From positions 1 to 29,454 of the IMG/VR virus record IMGVR_UViG_3300032083_001699: 29,454 bases of DNA. One strand, 5' to 3'. Positions 1 through 7,525 of this stretch are shown here, in pieces. The translations under genes were made by a program, and so were the position numbers. How positions within the stretch are numbered: position 1 is the first letter of the stretch; each line of letters starts with the position of its first letter. Below the pieces are notes generated by a model. The model worked only from the letters and a program-made list of their open reading frames with translations, had not been told where the DNA came from and did no database searches. Source of the DNA: a virus.

Positions 1-1
1 G

Positions 2-1486
2 GGTGGGTTAAACAGCCGTGACAGCATTGATGCGATGCCGCCAACAGATGCGCTAATTATGAGCAACTTCTTTCCGACAACAGGAAAGATAACCCTGCGG
101 GACGGTTACACGCAATTCTGCACAGGCATTGGTACTGGCGATGTTGAAACGCTTATTGAGCATAGTGCAGGCGCGAATAGGCAACTGCTAGCGATTGGCT
201 CTAATGGCACGTTTTACCAGATAGATACAGGGTCAGCCGTTAGCAAAAAGACTGGTTTGGCTAATGGCAGAGCAGAGCATATTGAGTTTAATAATGTAAC
301 TGTTGTTGTGCCTGATGGCGCTGACGTTCCTTTTAGCTGGGATGGCTCAAGCGCCAGCAATCTGTCAATCACGCTCTCAGACAGCGTAAATGCAAACACT
401 TTAACAGGCGTTCATAGTTTCAAGAACCGCGTATATTATTGGACAGGCACCAGCCAGAACTTTTATTACAGCGCCACAGTGGACACATTCACAGGCAATT
501 TTACTAAGTTTCCTGTCGGTTTAGTTGGCACATTTGGCGGTAACATCCTGTCTATCGGCTCTATCAGCTTAGATGGCGGCGAGGGAGTGGATGACCTTTT
601 TGTTATCGTTATGACATCTGGCGAGGTGCTTATTTATAGCGGGTCTAATCCCGGCAGTGATTTTTCCTTGATTGGTACGTTCCGTCTAGCAGAGCCAGTG
701 CCTGAGAAGCGCGGTATAGCCAAGCTAGGCGGCGATGTCATCATAATGACAAAAGAAGGCTATTTGCCTTTATCACAAGTCATTCGCCAAGATTTAGTTG
801 GCAACAAAGCAGCAGCAATATCTGAGAAAATCAGAGGCACTGTGATTGCACAAGTTGCAGAGACAGGTAGCACAAAAGGCTGGCAGATATTTGTAAGCCC
901 GGATGGCGACAAGGTTTATTTTAATTATCCAACAACAGACGCGGCAACCGACCCTTATAATCAGCACGTTTTCAATCCTATAATACGAGCTTGGTGCATA
1001 TTTGAGAATTTACCAGCAGTTGTTTGGGGCCAGTTTAACGGCGATACCTATTTTGGCGGCGCAGATGGCAAGGTTTTCAAAGTAGGCGGTAACGCTGACC
1101 TTGGCGAAAACATCGTTGGCGATTTAGCAACGAGCTATAATTATTTTGGCGATAGAGGCGGCATAAAGCGCTTTTCGTCTGTCCAGCCAATGCTAGAGGG
1201 CCAGTCTGATATTGCCTTTGATTTCGGCGTAGGCGTTGACCAAGCGCCAGTTTCTGGCATTGCAGTGGCAACAACGACTTTCGCTAGTAACCTTGCTAGC
1301 TGGGATACAGCATCTTGGGATGATGATTTCTGGGCTGACGCTGTAGGCGCAGGCATTACGAAACGCCGCAAGGCAGTTAATCGTCTAGGCTATTCATCAG
1401 CGCTCCGCATCAAAGTAGCAACCGACAGCCAGACAGTTAGCTTTATTTCAGCACATTACACATTCGCACCAGGAGGCCCAATCTAA
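2..1486 (+). CDS. P22 gp10-like DNA-stabilisation / tail hub protein (5' truncated)
   Basis: The frame is open to the left edge of the window, and residues upstream of the first ATG (position 35) read GGLNSRDSIDA before MPPTDALIM. This 'GG-N-RDS-D-M-P-DA' opening followed by NFFP and RDGY is typical of podoviral packaged-DNA stabilisation (gp10-like) proteins, so the ATG at 35 is internal and the gene is cut by the window. The remaining 490 or so residues are beta-rich with short repeated blades, as expected of a beta-propeller-like hub at the portal/tail junction. It ends in a TAATG overlap with the fiber gene. Family assignment is by pattern recognition; the virion position is inferred from P22. 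Confidence 0.7.
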   Translation, partial: GGLNSRDSIDAMPPTDALIMSNFFPTTGKITLRDGYTQFCTGIGTGDVETLIEHSAGANRQLLAIGSNGTFYQIDTGSAVSKKTGLANGRAEHIEFNNVTVVVPDGADVPFSWDGSSASNLSITLSDSVNANTLTGVHSFKNRVYYWTGTSQNFYYSATVDTFTGNFTKFPVGLVGTFGGNILSIGSISLDGGEGVDDLFVIVMTSGEVLIYSGSNPGSDFSLIGTFRLAEPVPEKRGIAKLGGDVIIMTKEGYLPLSQVIRQDLVGNKAAAISEKIRGTVIAQVAETGSTKGWQIFVSPDGDKVYFNYPTTDAATDPYNQHVFNPIIRAWCIFENLPAVVWGQFNGDTYFGGADGKVFKVGGNADLGENIVGDLATSYNYFGDRGGIKRFSSVQPMLEGQSDIAFDFGVGVDQAPVSGIAVATTTFASNLASWDTASWDDDFWADAVGAGITKRRKAVNRLGYSSALRIKVATDSQTVSFISAHYTFAPGGPI

Positions 1487-2709
1487 TGGCATTTTCAGGC
1501 GGTACATTTAGCAGGACATTTGACTGCACAACAGACCGTGACAACGGCGTTAAAATTCTTGCTAGCAAATTCGACACAGAGCTTGATGGCATGGCTGTTG
1601 GCCTGTCTACAGCAATACTAAAGGACGGCACACAGACCTGCACAGCGGCAATACCGTTTGCACAAGGCATAACCATTGCTGATAACAAGACAATCACGCT
1701 TGGCACAAACTCTGACGTTACTATTCAATATGATGAGACAACCAATGACAGCCTAGAGATAGCAGCCAATGTAGAGGGCGCGGCGCTCGGCATTGTCCTA
1801 AAGGCTGACCAAGGCGATGACGCTGGCGATGAGTGGAAGCTAAACATTGCAGATGGCGGGACGCTAACCCTTGGCAACGACATCAATAGTGCTGGCACAT
1901 ATGTCACACATTTGACAATTACGCCAAATAGCACAGTGGCAAGCAGTACAACGGCTGTTGCTGGAAACCTGACTATAGGCGGCGCTTTGACGCTTGGTTC
2001 TGGTGCGGTTATTAGCGAGGCAGAACTAGAGACAATAGACGGTATAACGCCCGGCACTGCCGCTGCATCAAAAGCAATGGTGCTGGATGCCAGCCTTGAT
2101 ATATCTGGTGGGCGCAACCTAACTATCTCAGGCGAGCTAGACGCCGCCACGCTTGATATAAGCGGTAATGCTGACATTGATGGCACACTTGAAGCTGATG
2201 CCATGACACTAAACGGCACGGCAATCACTACTGTCGCAACCCTGTCAACCGGCATTTCTAACGGTAATCTGCCAGTGTTTACAACCGGCGCGGCTGATGA
2301 TGATTTCTTGCGGATTGACGGCACGGCGATTGAGGGCCGATCTGCATCAGAGGTGCTATCAGACATAGGCGCACAAGCCAGCCTGACCTTTGGCATATCA
2401 AATACCAATGCGGTAAAAGTTGATAGTTCCTCAGTTGCAGATGATGAGTATGCGCGGTTTACGGCTAGTGGCCTTGAAAGCAGATCAACCTCTGAGGTGT
2501 TATCTGATATTGGCGCACAAGGCACACTGACATTCGGCATCTCAAACACAAATGCGGTGAAGATTGATAGCGCTTCAGTCGCAGATGACGAATATGCAAG
2601 ATTTACAGCAAATGGTTTAGAAAGTCGCAGCACATCAGAGCTTGCGTCTGACATTGGGGCTGCAACGCAAGATGACATCGTTGCCCTGGCAATAGCGCTT
2701 GGCGGCTAA
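1486..2709 (+). CDS. Tail fiber / appendage protein with three 47-48-residue repeats
   Basis: A 407-aa protein. AGGAGG at 1471-1476 lies 9 nt before the ATG, and the start overlaps the previous stop (TAATG). The N-terminus (GGTFSRTFDCTTDRDNGVKI) resembles the virion-attachment part of marine phage fibers. The middle is rich in Gly, Thr, Ser and Asp with beta-repeat character. Residues about 256-398 hold three tandem repeats carrying GISN..., ADD-(D/E)..R and SEVLSDIGAQ motifs. There is no recognisable receptor-binding or depolymerase domain, so host specificity may depend on the small downstream proteins. Likely a trimeric fiber; function inferred from composition and from the nearby fiber-assembly gene. 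Confidence 0.7.
   Translation: MAFSGGTFSRTFDCTTDRDNGVKILASKFDTELDGMAVGLSTAILKDGTQTCTAAIPFAQGITIADNKTITLGTNSDVTIQYDETTNDSLEIAANVEGAALGIVLKADQGDDAGDEWKLNIADGGTLTLGNDINSAGTYVTHLTITPNSTVASSTTAVAGNLTIGGALTLGSGAVISEAELETIDGITPGTAAASKAMVLDASLDISGGRNLTISGELDAATLDISGNADIDGTLEADAMTLNGTAITTVATLSTGISNGNLPVFTTGAADDDFLRIDGTAIEGRSASEVLSDIGAQASLTFGISNTNAVKVDSSSVADDEYARFTASGLESRSTSEVLSDIGAQGTLTFGISNTNAVKIDSASVADDEYARFTANGLESRSTSELASDIGAATQDDIVALAIALGG
2251..2679 (+). repeat. Three in-frame tandem repeats in the fiber gene
   Basis: Units begin at 2251, 2392 and 2536 (periods 141 and 144 bp). Copies 2 and 3 share GISNTNAVK(V/I)DS and VADDEYARFTA(S/N)GLESRS and differ mostly at synonymous positions; copy 1 is more diverged. 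The unit is a whole number of codons, so copy number can change without a frameshift. Confidence 0.85.
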
Positions 2710-2722
2710 AGGAGAAAAATAG

Positions 2723-3079
2723 ATGACTAATACTTTTAAAGTCGTATCGCATGATGTGATGCCTGCGAGCAGTGGAACTCCAGAGGCGCTTTATACAACG
2801 CCTGGCAGTACAACAACTGTTATTCTTGGGTTGACCGTTGCAAATATCCATACAGCACAGGTTACAGCTTCAGTTAAGCTAGTTTCTGACACTTCCGGGG
2901 GAGGTCGAACAGCAACAAACACAACCACGTTTTTAGCTAAAGATATCCCCATTCCCGTGGGGTCTTCTGTCACGCCGATTGTCGGAAAAGTAGTGTTAGA
3001 AACAACTGATGTTATTCAGATTGATTGCTCTGTAACGGATAAAGTTTCCATAACAATGAGCATAATGGAGATTACATAA
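2723..3079 (+). CDS. Small beta-rich structural protein
   Basis: 118 aa, preceded by AAGGAGAAA. The sequence alternates hydrophobic and Thr/Ser/Val-rich strands (TTTVILGLTVANI, VTASVKLVSD, VVLETTDVIQIDCS, KVSITMSIMEIT), which suggests a single beta-sandwich domain. No enzyme motif is visible. Similar short proteins sit beside fibers in marine phages, so a virion decoration or fiber-accessory role is plausible. It ends in a TAATG overlap with the next gene, which implies coupled translation. Confidence 0.6.
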   Translation: MTNTFKVVSHDVMPASSGTPEALYTTPGSTTTVILGLTVANIHTAQVTASVKLVSDTSGGGRTATNTTTFLAKDIPIPVGSSVTPIVGKVVLETTDVIQIDCSVTDKVSITMSIMEIT

Positions 3080-3606
3080 TGTTAACGACCCCTAATTTTA
3101 TAGGTAGGCCTGCGCCGCGTTCTGCTATTATAAATTCGCCTGGTTCTGTCTTACAAGTAATTACAGTTAATAAATTAGATACATTTAGCAGCACTTCAAG
3201 AACTTTTGTAGATGTAACAGGATTGACGGTTGACATAACTCCAGTCTCTACTAGCAGTAAAATTTACGTCACTGGTGTTTTAGTTTGTAGCGCGAGTGAC
3301 CATTGGGTTTTTGCAAGGCTTATGAGAGATAGCACTCAAGTTCTAACGCCATCAGGCACTCTTGGCGACCGGACAACCGCAAACTTTGGTTTTGGAACTT
3401 TAAACACTGGTGAATATATGCCATCTTCTTTGCCAATTCATGCACTCGACAGTCCTTCAAGTACAAGTGAATTAACTTATAAAATTCAAATAGAGACATT
3501 TGCTGGAACAGGCTTTGTCAATATAACAGAACGTGATAGCAACGATTCTAGAGGTTTTGATATGCGTGGCGTTTCTACTATTACGGTTATGGAGATCGCA
3601 GGATGA
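3079..3606 (+). CDS. Fiber-tip-like beta-sandwich protein
   Basis: 175 aa. The pattern GSVLQVITVNK-D-FS-TSRTFVDVTGLTVDITPVSTSSKI...ITVMEIAG is a module often found at the C-terminus of phage tail fibers. Here it is a separate small protein. The immediately following tail-fiber-assembly-type protein supports an adhesin or tip role. Translationally coupled on both sides (TAATG before, ATGA after). Receptor is unknown. Confidence 0.6.
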   Translation: MLTTPNFIGRPAPRSAIINSPGSVLQVITVNKLDTFSSTSRTFVDVTGLTVDITPVSTSSKIYVTGVLVCSASDHWVFARLMRDSTQVLTPSGTLGDRTTANFGFGTLNTGEYMPSSLPIHALDSPSSTSELTYKIQIETFAGTGFVNITERDSNDSRGFDMRGVSTITVMEIAG

Positions 3607-3929
3607 AACACGAAGCAATTAGAAATCTTTATGCAAATGTGGTTTCGATTAACGGTAATGATGCTGACGCAGTAGCAACAGACGTAGATGGAAACGTGGT
3701 GTCTTGGGATGCTTCTGCCGTAGCTACAAAAGAGGCTGAACTTAATACTGCTTCTAAACTTAGTGAACTACGCACAGAACGTAATAGACGGTTAGCTGAA
3801 ACAGACCATTGGGTTTTGTCTGACACGGCTGATGCTACATCTGCACAAACAACATATCGCCAAGCGCTACGAGACATTACATCCAGTGCCACATCACTAG
3901 ACAATGTGAGTTGGCCGGATAAAGCATAA
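3603..3929 (+). CDS. Tail fiber assembly-type protein
   Basis: 108 aa. The C-terminal half contains the signature ELRTERNRRLAETDHWVLSD ... YRQALRDI ... VSWPDKA, shared by tail-fiber assembly/XkdW-type proteins (an R-N-LLAE-D-W helix, then YRQALRD and a final WP). The ATGA overlap with the fiber-tip gene is the usual arrangement for a fiber and its dedicated chaperone. The N-terminal third (VSINGNDADAVATDVDGNVVSWD) looks like a small variable beta domain. Function is inferred from the motif and position. Confidence 0.7.
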   Translation: MKHEAIRNLYANVVSINGNDADAVATDVDGNVVSWDASAVATKEAELNTASKLSELRTERNRRLAETDHWVLSDTADATSAQTTYRQALRDITSSATSLDNVSWPDKA

Positions 3930-3960
3930 ATGACGAAATGCAGTAGATAGCGTAGATCAA

Positions 3961-4116
3961 ATGAAAGATGCTCATACAGATATAGCCATTGTTGCTGGCG
4001 GCTTGACAGCACCTTTGTGGGTTAATGCGCTTACAGGCTGGTTTGCTCTGGGCAGTGCCGGAATCGCGTTTGGCATAGGGTGCTATCGCGTTTATCAAAT
4101 TTATCGGGGCAGATAA
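3961..4116 (+). CDS. Small membrane protein, holin candidate
   Basis: 51 aa: a short polar N-terminus, two hydrophobic stretches (IAIVAGGLTAPLWVNAL and GWFALGSAGIAFGIGCY) and a basic tail YRVYQIYRGR. Size, topology and basic C-terminus fit a class II-like holin, but there is no family-specific motif. It ends in a TAATG overlap with the next gene. The 31 bp before it contain only stops and no strong ribosome binding site. Confidence 0.5.
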   Translation: MKDAHTDIAIVAGGLTAPLWVNALTGWFALGSAGIAFGIGCYRVYQIYRGR

Positions 4117-4580
4117 TGATTGCTGAAACCCTAGCTGGCATTGCGCTTGTAAAAAGCGCCGTGGATAGCATTAAATCTGCGATTGGCACAGCCAATGATA
4201 TTGGCGAGATAGCCGGGCATATAGATAATCTTTTTTTAGGTGAGCAGCAGGCTCAAAAAGCCCGGAACAAAAAATCTGGGGTAAACCAGTTTGACGTTAG
4301 CTCTGTAGCTAAAGAAACCATTGATGCGCGAATTGCGGCAGAGCATTTATATACTGTTTCTGTGATGATAGACCAGCGTTTTGGTCACGGCACTTGGCAG
4401 GGCATTGTCAATGAACGTGCCCGGCGAATACAAGAAGCCAAAGAGCAGGCGAAACAGGCGCAGATAAAGAAAAACAGACAACAGCATGAAATGATGCAAA
4501 CCCTTAAACAAGTCATGCTTGCCGTGATGCTTATCGTTTTTGCACTCGGATGCTTTGTTGTTCTGTTTATGTTTGCATGA
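4116..4580 (+). CDS. Unknown protein with amphipathic N-terminus and C-terminal TM
   Basis: 154 aa from the ATG that overlaps the previous stop; an upstream in-frame start at 4080 would extend into the preceding gene and is less likely. The N-terminal helix MIAETLAGIALVKSAVDSIK is amphipathic. A polar middle is followed by a charged helix (QEAKEQAKQAQIKKNRQQHE) and a C-terminal membrane segment MLAVMLIVFALGCFVVLFM. Proteins with this organisation are common in marine podoviruses without an assigned function. Its place between two other membrane or secreted proteins makes a lysis or entry role possible but unproven. Confidence 0.55.
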   Translation: MIAETLAGIALVKSAVDSIKSAIGTANDIGEIAGHIDNLFLGEQQAQKARNKKSGVNQFDVSSVAKETIDARIAAEHLYTVSVMIDQRFGHGTWQGIVNERARRIQEAKEQAKQAQIKKNRQQHEMMQTLKQVMLAVMLIVFALGCFVVLFMFA

Positions 4581-4777
4581 TGTTTATTGCAGTACTTACA
4601 ATTTGTGCGCCAGTTCTGGCTAATGAATGTGTCAGAATTGTAGATGTAAACGTCTATGACACGCACTCAGAATGTGTTGAACGAGCCGTTCAGATGTTTC
4701 ACTCAACCCAGCTTATTTTGCCGCCACCTTACTCGAAGGTTTTTTACGAGTGCGACAGCAAGTTTAAAAAAGCATAG
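4580..4777 (+). CDS. Small secreted cysteine-containing protein
   Basis: 65 aa. ATGATG at 4577-4582 gives two possible starts overlapping the previous stop; 4580 is used here. The N-terminus FIAVLTICAPVLA followed by NE is a short signal peptide with a plausible cleavage after VLA. The mature part has three cysteines (NEC, SEC, YEC), suggesting an oxidised periplasmic fold. A lipobox reading of LTIC is poor because Ile precedes the Cys. Could be a spanin-like or superinfection-exclusion protein; no family is recognised. Confidence 0.5.
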   Translation: MFIAVLTICAPVLANECVRIVDVNVYDTHSECVERAVQMFHSTQLILPPPYSKVFYECDSKFKKA

Positions 4778-4779
4778 CC

Positions 4780-5238
4780 GTGATAAGCACTGTTTTTGGC
4801 GCTGATGAATACCTCAAAAGCTGGGCGGCAAAGCTCATAGGCATTAAGGAATTTGGCCCATCTGTTGCGATAGGCGTGCACGCTGGTGATGAAATCATAG
4901 CCGCCGCAGTTTATCACGACTTCAGAGATGGGCAGATTGAGGCGTCAATAGCTGCTTCCTCCCGGCGCTGGGCAACTCGGTCTGTCCTGCATACACTGTT
5001 TGCCTATCCGTTTTTGCAAGTAGGCGCGAACAGGTTGTTAGTGACCTGTAATGAAGCAAATGAAAAAGCAATGAAAATGAATAGCCAGCTTGGATTTATC
5101 CAAGAGGGCAGACTGCGCCAGATGTATGCGCCGCACGATGCAATCATCTGGGGAATGTTAAAGGACGAATGTAAATGGATAAAGGGTCAAGATAATGGGC
5201 AAATCCTCGCCATCACTGCCGCCAACACCGAATCCTAA
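4780..5238 (+). CDS. GNAT-family N-acetyltransferase
   Basis: 152 aa with a GTG start 2 nt after the previous stop. The order of a beta strand with AAAVYHDF, an I-E-ASIAASS strand, RWATRSVLHTLFAYPF (the acetyl-CoA binding helix region), NRLLVTCNEANEKAMKMNSQ and LGF-EG-LR is the GNAT fold. Such acetyltransferases occur among tail and ejection genes of alphaproteobacterial phages. The substrate is unknown: a host or virion protein. Its last 44 bp overlap the next gene in another frame. Confidence 0.75.
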   Translation: MISTVFGADEYLKSWAAKLIGIKEFGPSVAIGVHAGDEIIAAAVYHDFRDGQIEASIAASSRRWATRSVLHTLFAYPFLQVGANRLLVTCNEANEKAMKMNSQLGFIQEGRLRQMYAPHDAIIWGMLKDECKWIKGQDNGQILAITAANTES

Positions 5239-6367
5239 CGAGCTTATCAACGCTCAATCGGATGCAAACCGTATCTCGCAATTCACGCCATATGGCAATT
5301 TGCGCTTCGGCTCGGTAGGCGACGGAGGCCAATTTGTTGAGGGCTCAGTTCCTACTGATGGCAGAGCAGCGGCGTTTACACAAGAAACACCGTTTCAGAC
5401 CCAGATGCGTGCAGCGCAGGAAGGCACTGGCTTGGGGCTAGGCAACCTTGCCTTTAACCGTGTGTCGGGCCAGCAAGTGACGGGCATGAACCCTGATGGC
5501 ACGCCGATTTATGCTGATGACCCAGATTTTCAAAATCCGTTCAGAACAGCGCCAACCTTGTCAGGCGTTACAGCAGCCCAAGATATTGACCCAACAACAG
5601 GTCTGCCAGCATTTCAAAGCACTATCACAAGTCCAACAGCCATGCCGACTAGCCTAGATACTAGCGGCCTGACAGCACTCCAGAGCGACCCAGAGGCTTT
5701 CAGAAGCAACATTGAGCAAACGCTTTATAATCGCCAGCTAGGGCTATTACAGCCCGGCTTTACACAAGAGCGTGAAGCATTAGAGCAAAATCTTGCTGAC
5801 CGTGGGATTCCTGTTACATCACAAGCATATGATGCGGCTATCAATCGCTTTGAGAGCCAGCAAGGCGAACAGCTTGGAAGGCTTGCACAGCAGGCCACAT
5901 TGGCGGCAGGTCAGGAAAGCGACAGGCTGGTTAATCAATCGCGTGCAGCCCGGCAACAGCAGTTTGGTGAACGTGCGGCGGCTGGTGAGTTTGGTCTTGC
6001 CGCGCAAGGTCAGGGCTTCAGCCAAGCGGCGGCAAACACGCAACTGGCTAATGCGGCGCGTCAAGACACTGTTGCAAATCAACTTCTGTCCAATCAAATT
6101 GCAGGCCAGCAGCGCAACCGCGAGATTGCAGAGCGCAATGCCCTGCGCGGTCAAAACTTCAACGAGCTAGCAGCTTTGCTTGGTGGGCCTCAAATACAGC
6201 AACCATCATTCTTTGCTCCGGGCGGCATTGATACGCAAGGCGCTTTCGGCGCTCAAATGGCTGCACAGCAAAATGCGTACAATCAAGCAATGCAAAATCA
6301 ATCAGCAAATATGGGCGGATTATTCGGGTTAGCTGGCAATCTCGGCGCAGCTTACATGCTTTCATAA
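5195..6367 (+). CDS. Ejection/internal virion protein 1 (gp7-like position)
   Basis: 390 aa. The N-terminus (MGKSSPSLPPTPNP...ITPYGNLRFG pattern, here QFTPYGNLRFGSVGDGGQF) is characteristic of a podoviral structural protein encoded just upstream of the other ejection genes. Residues about 180-330 form a long Gln/Ala/Arg-rich coiled coil (REALEQNLADRGIPVTSQAY ... RFESQQGEQLGRLAQQATLA). The C-terminus is Gly/Ala/Leu-rich and hydrophobic (GGLFGLAGNLGAAYML), suited to membrane insertion. The three-gene set 5195-9504 parallels P22 gp7-gp20-gp16, but no sequence homology to P22 is claimed. Confidence 0.65.
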   Translation: MGKSSPSLPPTPNPNELINAQSDANRISQFTPYGNLRFGSVGDGGQFVEGSVPTDGRAAAFTQETPFQTQMRAAQEGTGLGLGNLAFNRVSGQQVTGMNPDGTPIYADDPDFQNPFRTAPTLSGVTAAQDIDPTTGLPAFQSTITSPTAMPTSLDTSGLTALQSDPEAFRSNIEQTLYNRQLGLLQPGFTQEREALEQNLADRGIPVTSQAYDAAINRFESQQGEQLGRLAQQATLAAGQESDRLVNQSRAARQQQFGERAAAGEFGLAAQGQGFSQAAANTQLANAARQDTVANQLLSNQIAGQQRNREIAERNALRGQNFNELAALLGGPQIQQPSFFAPGGIDTQGAFGAQMAAQQNAYNQAMQNQSANMGGLFGLAGNLGAAYMLS

Positions 6368-6379
6368 TAGGGGTAGATA

Positions 6380-7525
6380 ATGGCACTAAATCCAAGGCAA
6401 ATGCTGGGGCTAGCTAACACGCGCCCATCAATGCAGTATCAGCAACTAAACAACGCCTATCAGTCTGACCCACGCCGCATGTTGGGCCAGACGCTGATGG
6501 GGCAGGGTGCAAGCGCTGCGCCTGTTAGAACGCCCTTACAAGGGCTTGGCAGGCTGTCTAGCGCGTTAGTAGGCGCATATCTACAGCGCAAAGCTGGTGA
6601 TGCTCAGGTTGCGCGTGAAGACGATTATAGATCGAAATTAGGTGACGCTTTATCTGGTTTAGATTTGACGGGCACACCGGGGTTAAATGCCCTTTCTCAA
6701 GTTAATCCAGAGCTTGCATTGCAAACTGGTGTCAGCTTAGAAGGACAAATTAAAGTAGCAAATGCAAGCCGTAAACTAACAGACGAAAGAACTTCAGCCA
6801 TGAAAAATGCAGAGGCGCAAGGCTTAGTGCCAGGAACGCCTGAATATAACGCATTTATCGACAAATCAAGCAGCGGAATTACAGTAAATACAGGTAATAA
6901 AAAAGCTGGGGATGCGATTGTTACTACACTCACAGGGTTAGCAGACAGCGCTACGTCTGCAAGACAAACCATGAGCCGCGTTGAACAAATGTCAGGGCTT
7001 TTAGATGCTGGTTTGGTAACTGGGTTTGGGGCTGAAACAGTCAATAGTTTGAGAAGAGTAGGGCAGTTTTTTAATCCTGATTACAAATTGCAAGAAGTTG
7101 CTGGCGCTGAAGCGTTTATTGGTAACGCAAATGCCATGATTGGCCCATTAGTCAAACAGCTAGGCTCTAACCCAACTGACAAAGATTTGAAGTTTTTTGA
7201 AACTGCTTCACCAACTGTCACTAAAACTGTTGAAGGTAACAAATTATTATTGAAGGGTTTGAAATTAAAAAGCGCTCGACAAGCGGCCCTGTCAGAAGCA
7301 GCACAAGATTTTATGTTGCTCCCAGAAAATGAAGACATTGATGGATTTACTGGTCTGGTCAGATTGCAAAGGCATTTATCAAACTTTGTAAAAACAAGCC
7401 CACTGTTCCAGCAAGGTGGAAAACTGTTACTTGATGAATATACTAAACTGAATGGTTCTCCCCCGCCATCTACAAGCGGTAGCGCACTCGATGATTTGAT
7501 TGACCTAGGATTGGTGGCAAACTAA
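6380..7525 (+). CDS. Ejection/internal virion protein 2 (gp20-like position)
   Basis: 381 aa, preceded by GGGGTAG. Residues 25-85 (RTPLQGLGRLSSALVGAYLQ then RKAGDAQVAREDDYRSKL) are a pattern seen in podoviral DNA-ejection proteins. The rest is largely helical. The TAATG overlap with the next gene and the shared late cluster suggest stoichiometric co-expression. Inferred to help form the trans-envelope channel. Confidence 0.6.
   Translation: MALNPRQMLGLANTRPSMQYQQLNNAYQSDPRRMLGQTLMGQGASAAPVRTPLQGLGRLSSALVGAYLQRKAGDAQVAREDDYRSKLGDALSGLDLTGTPGLNALSQVNPELALQTGVSLEGQIKVANASRKLTDERTSAMKNAEAQGLVPGTPEYNAFIDKSSSGITVNTGNKKAGDAIVTTLTGLADSATSARQTMSRVEQMSGLLDAGLVTGFGAETVNSLRRVGQFFNPDYKLQEVAGAEAFIGNANAMIGPLVKQLGSNPTDKDLKFFETASPTVTKTVEGNKLLLKGLKLKSARQAALSEAAQDFMLLPENEDIDGFTGLVRLQRHLSNFVKTSPLFQQGGKLLLDEYTKLNGSPPPSTSGSALDDLIDLGLVAN

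Noticed and set aside
1725-2678. Long antisense open frame (317 codons) opposite the fiber gene
   Set aside because: Low-complexity Ser/Val/Pro mirror of the fiber repeats, no start signal, no recognisable domain; the + frame has RBS, overlap context and fiber features.
5793-6170. Alternate-frame open frame inside ejection protein 1
   Set aside because: Nested shadow frame with no ribosome binding site; the surrounding frame has family-like sequence.
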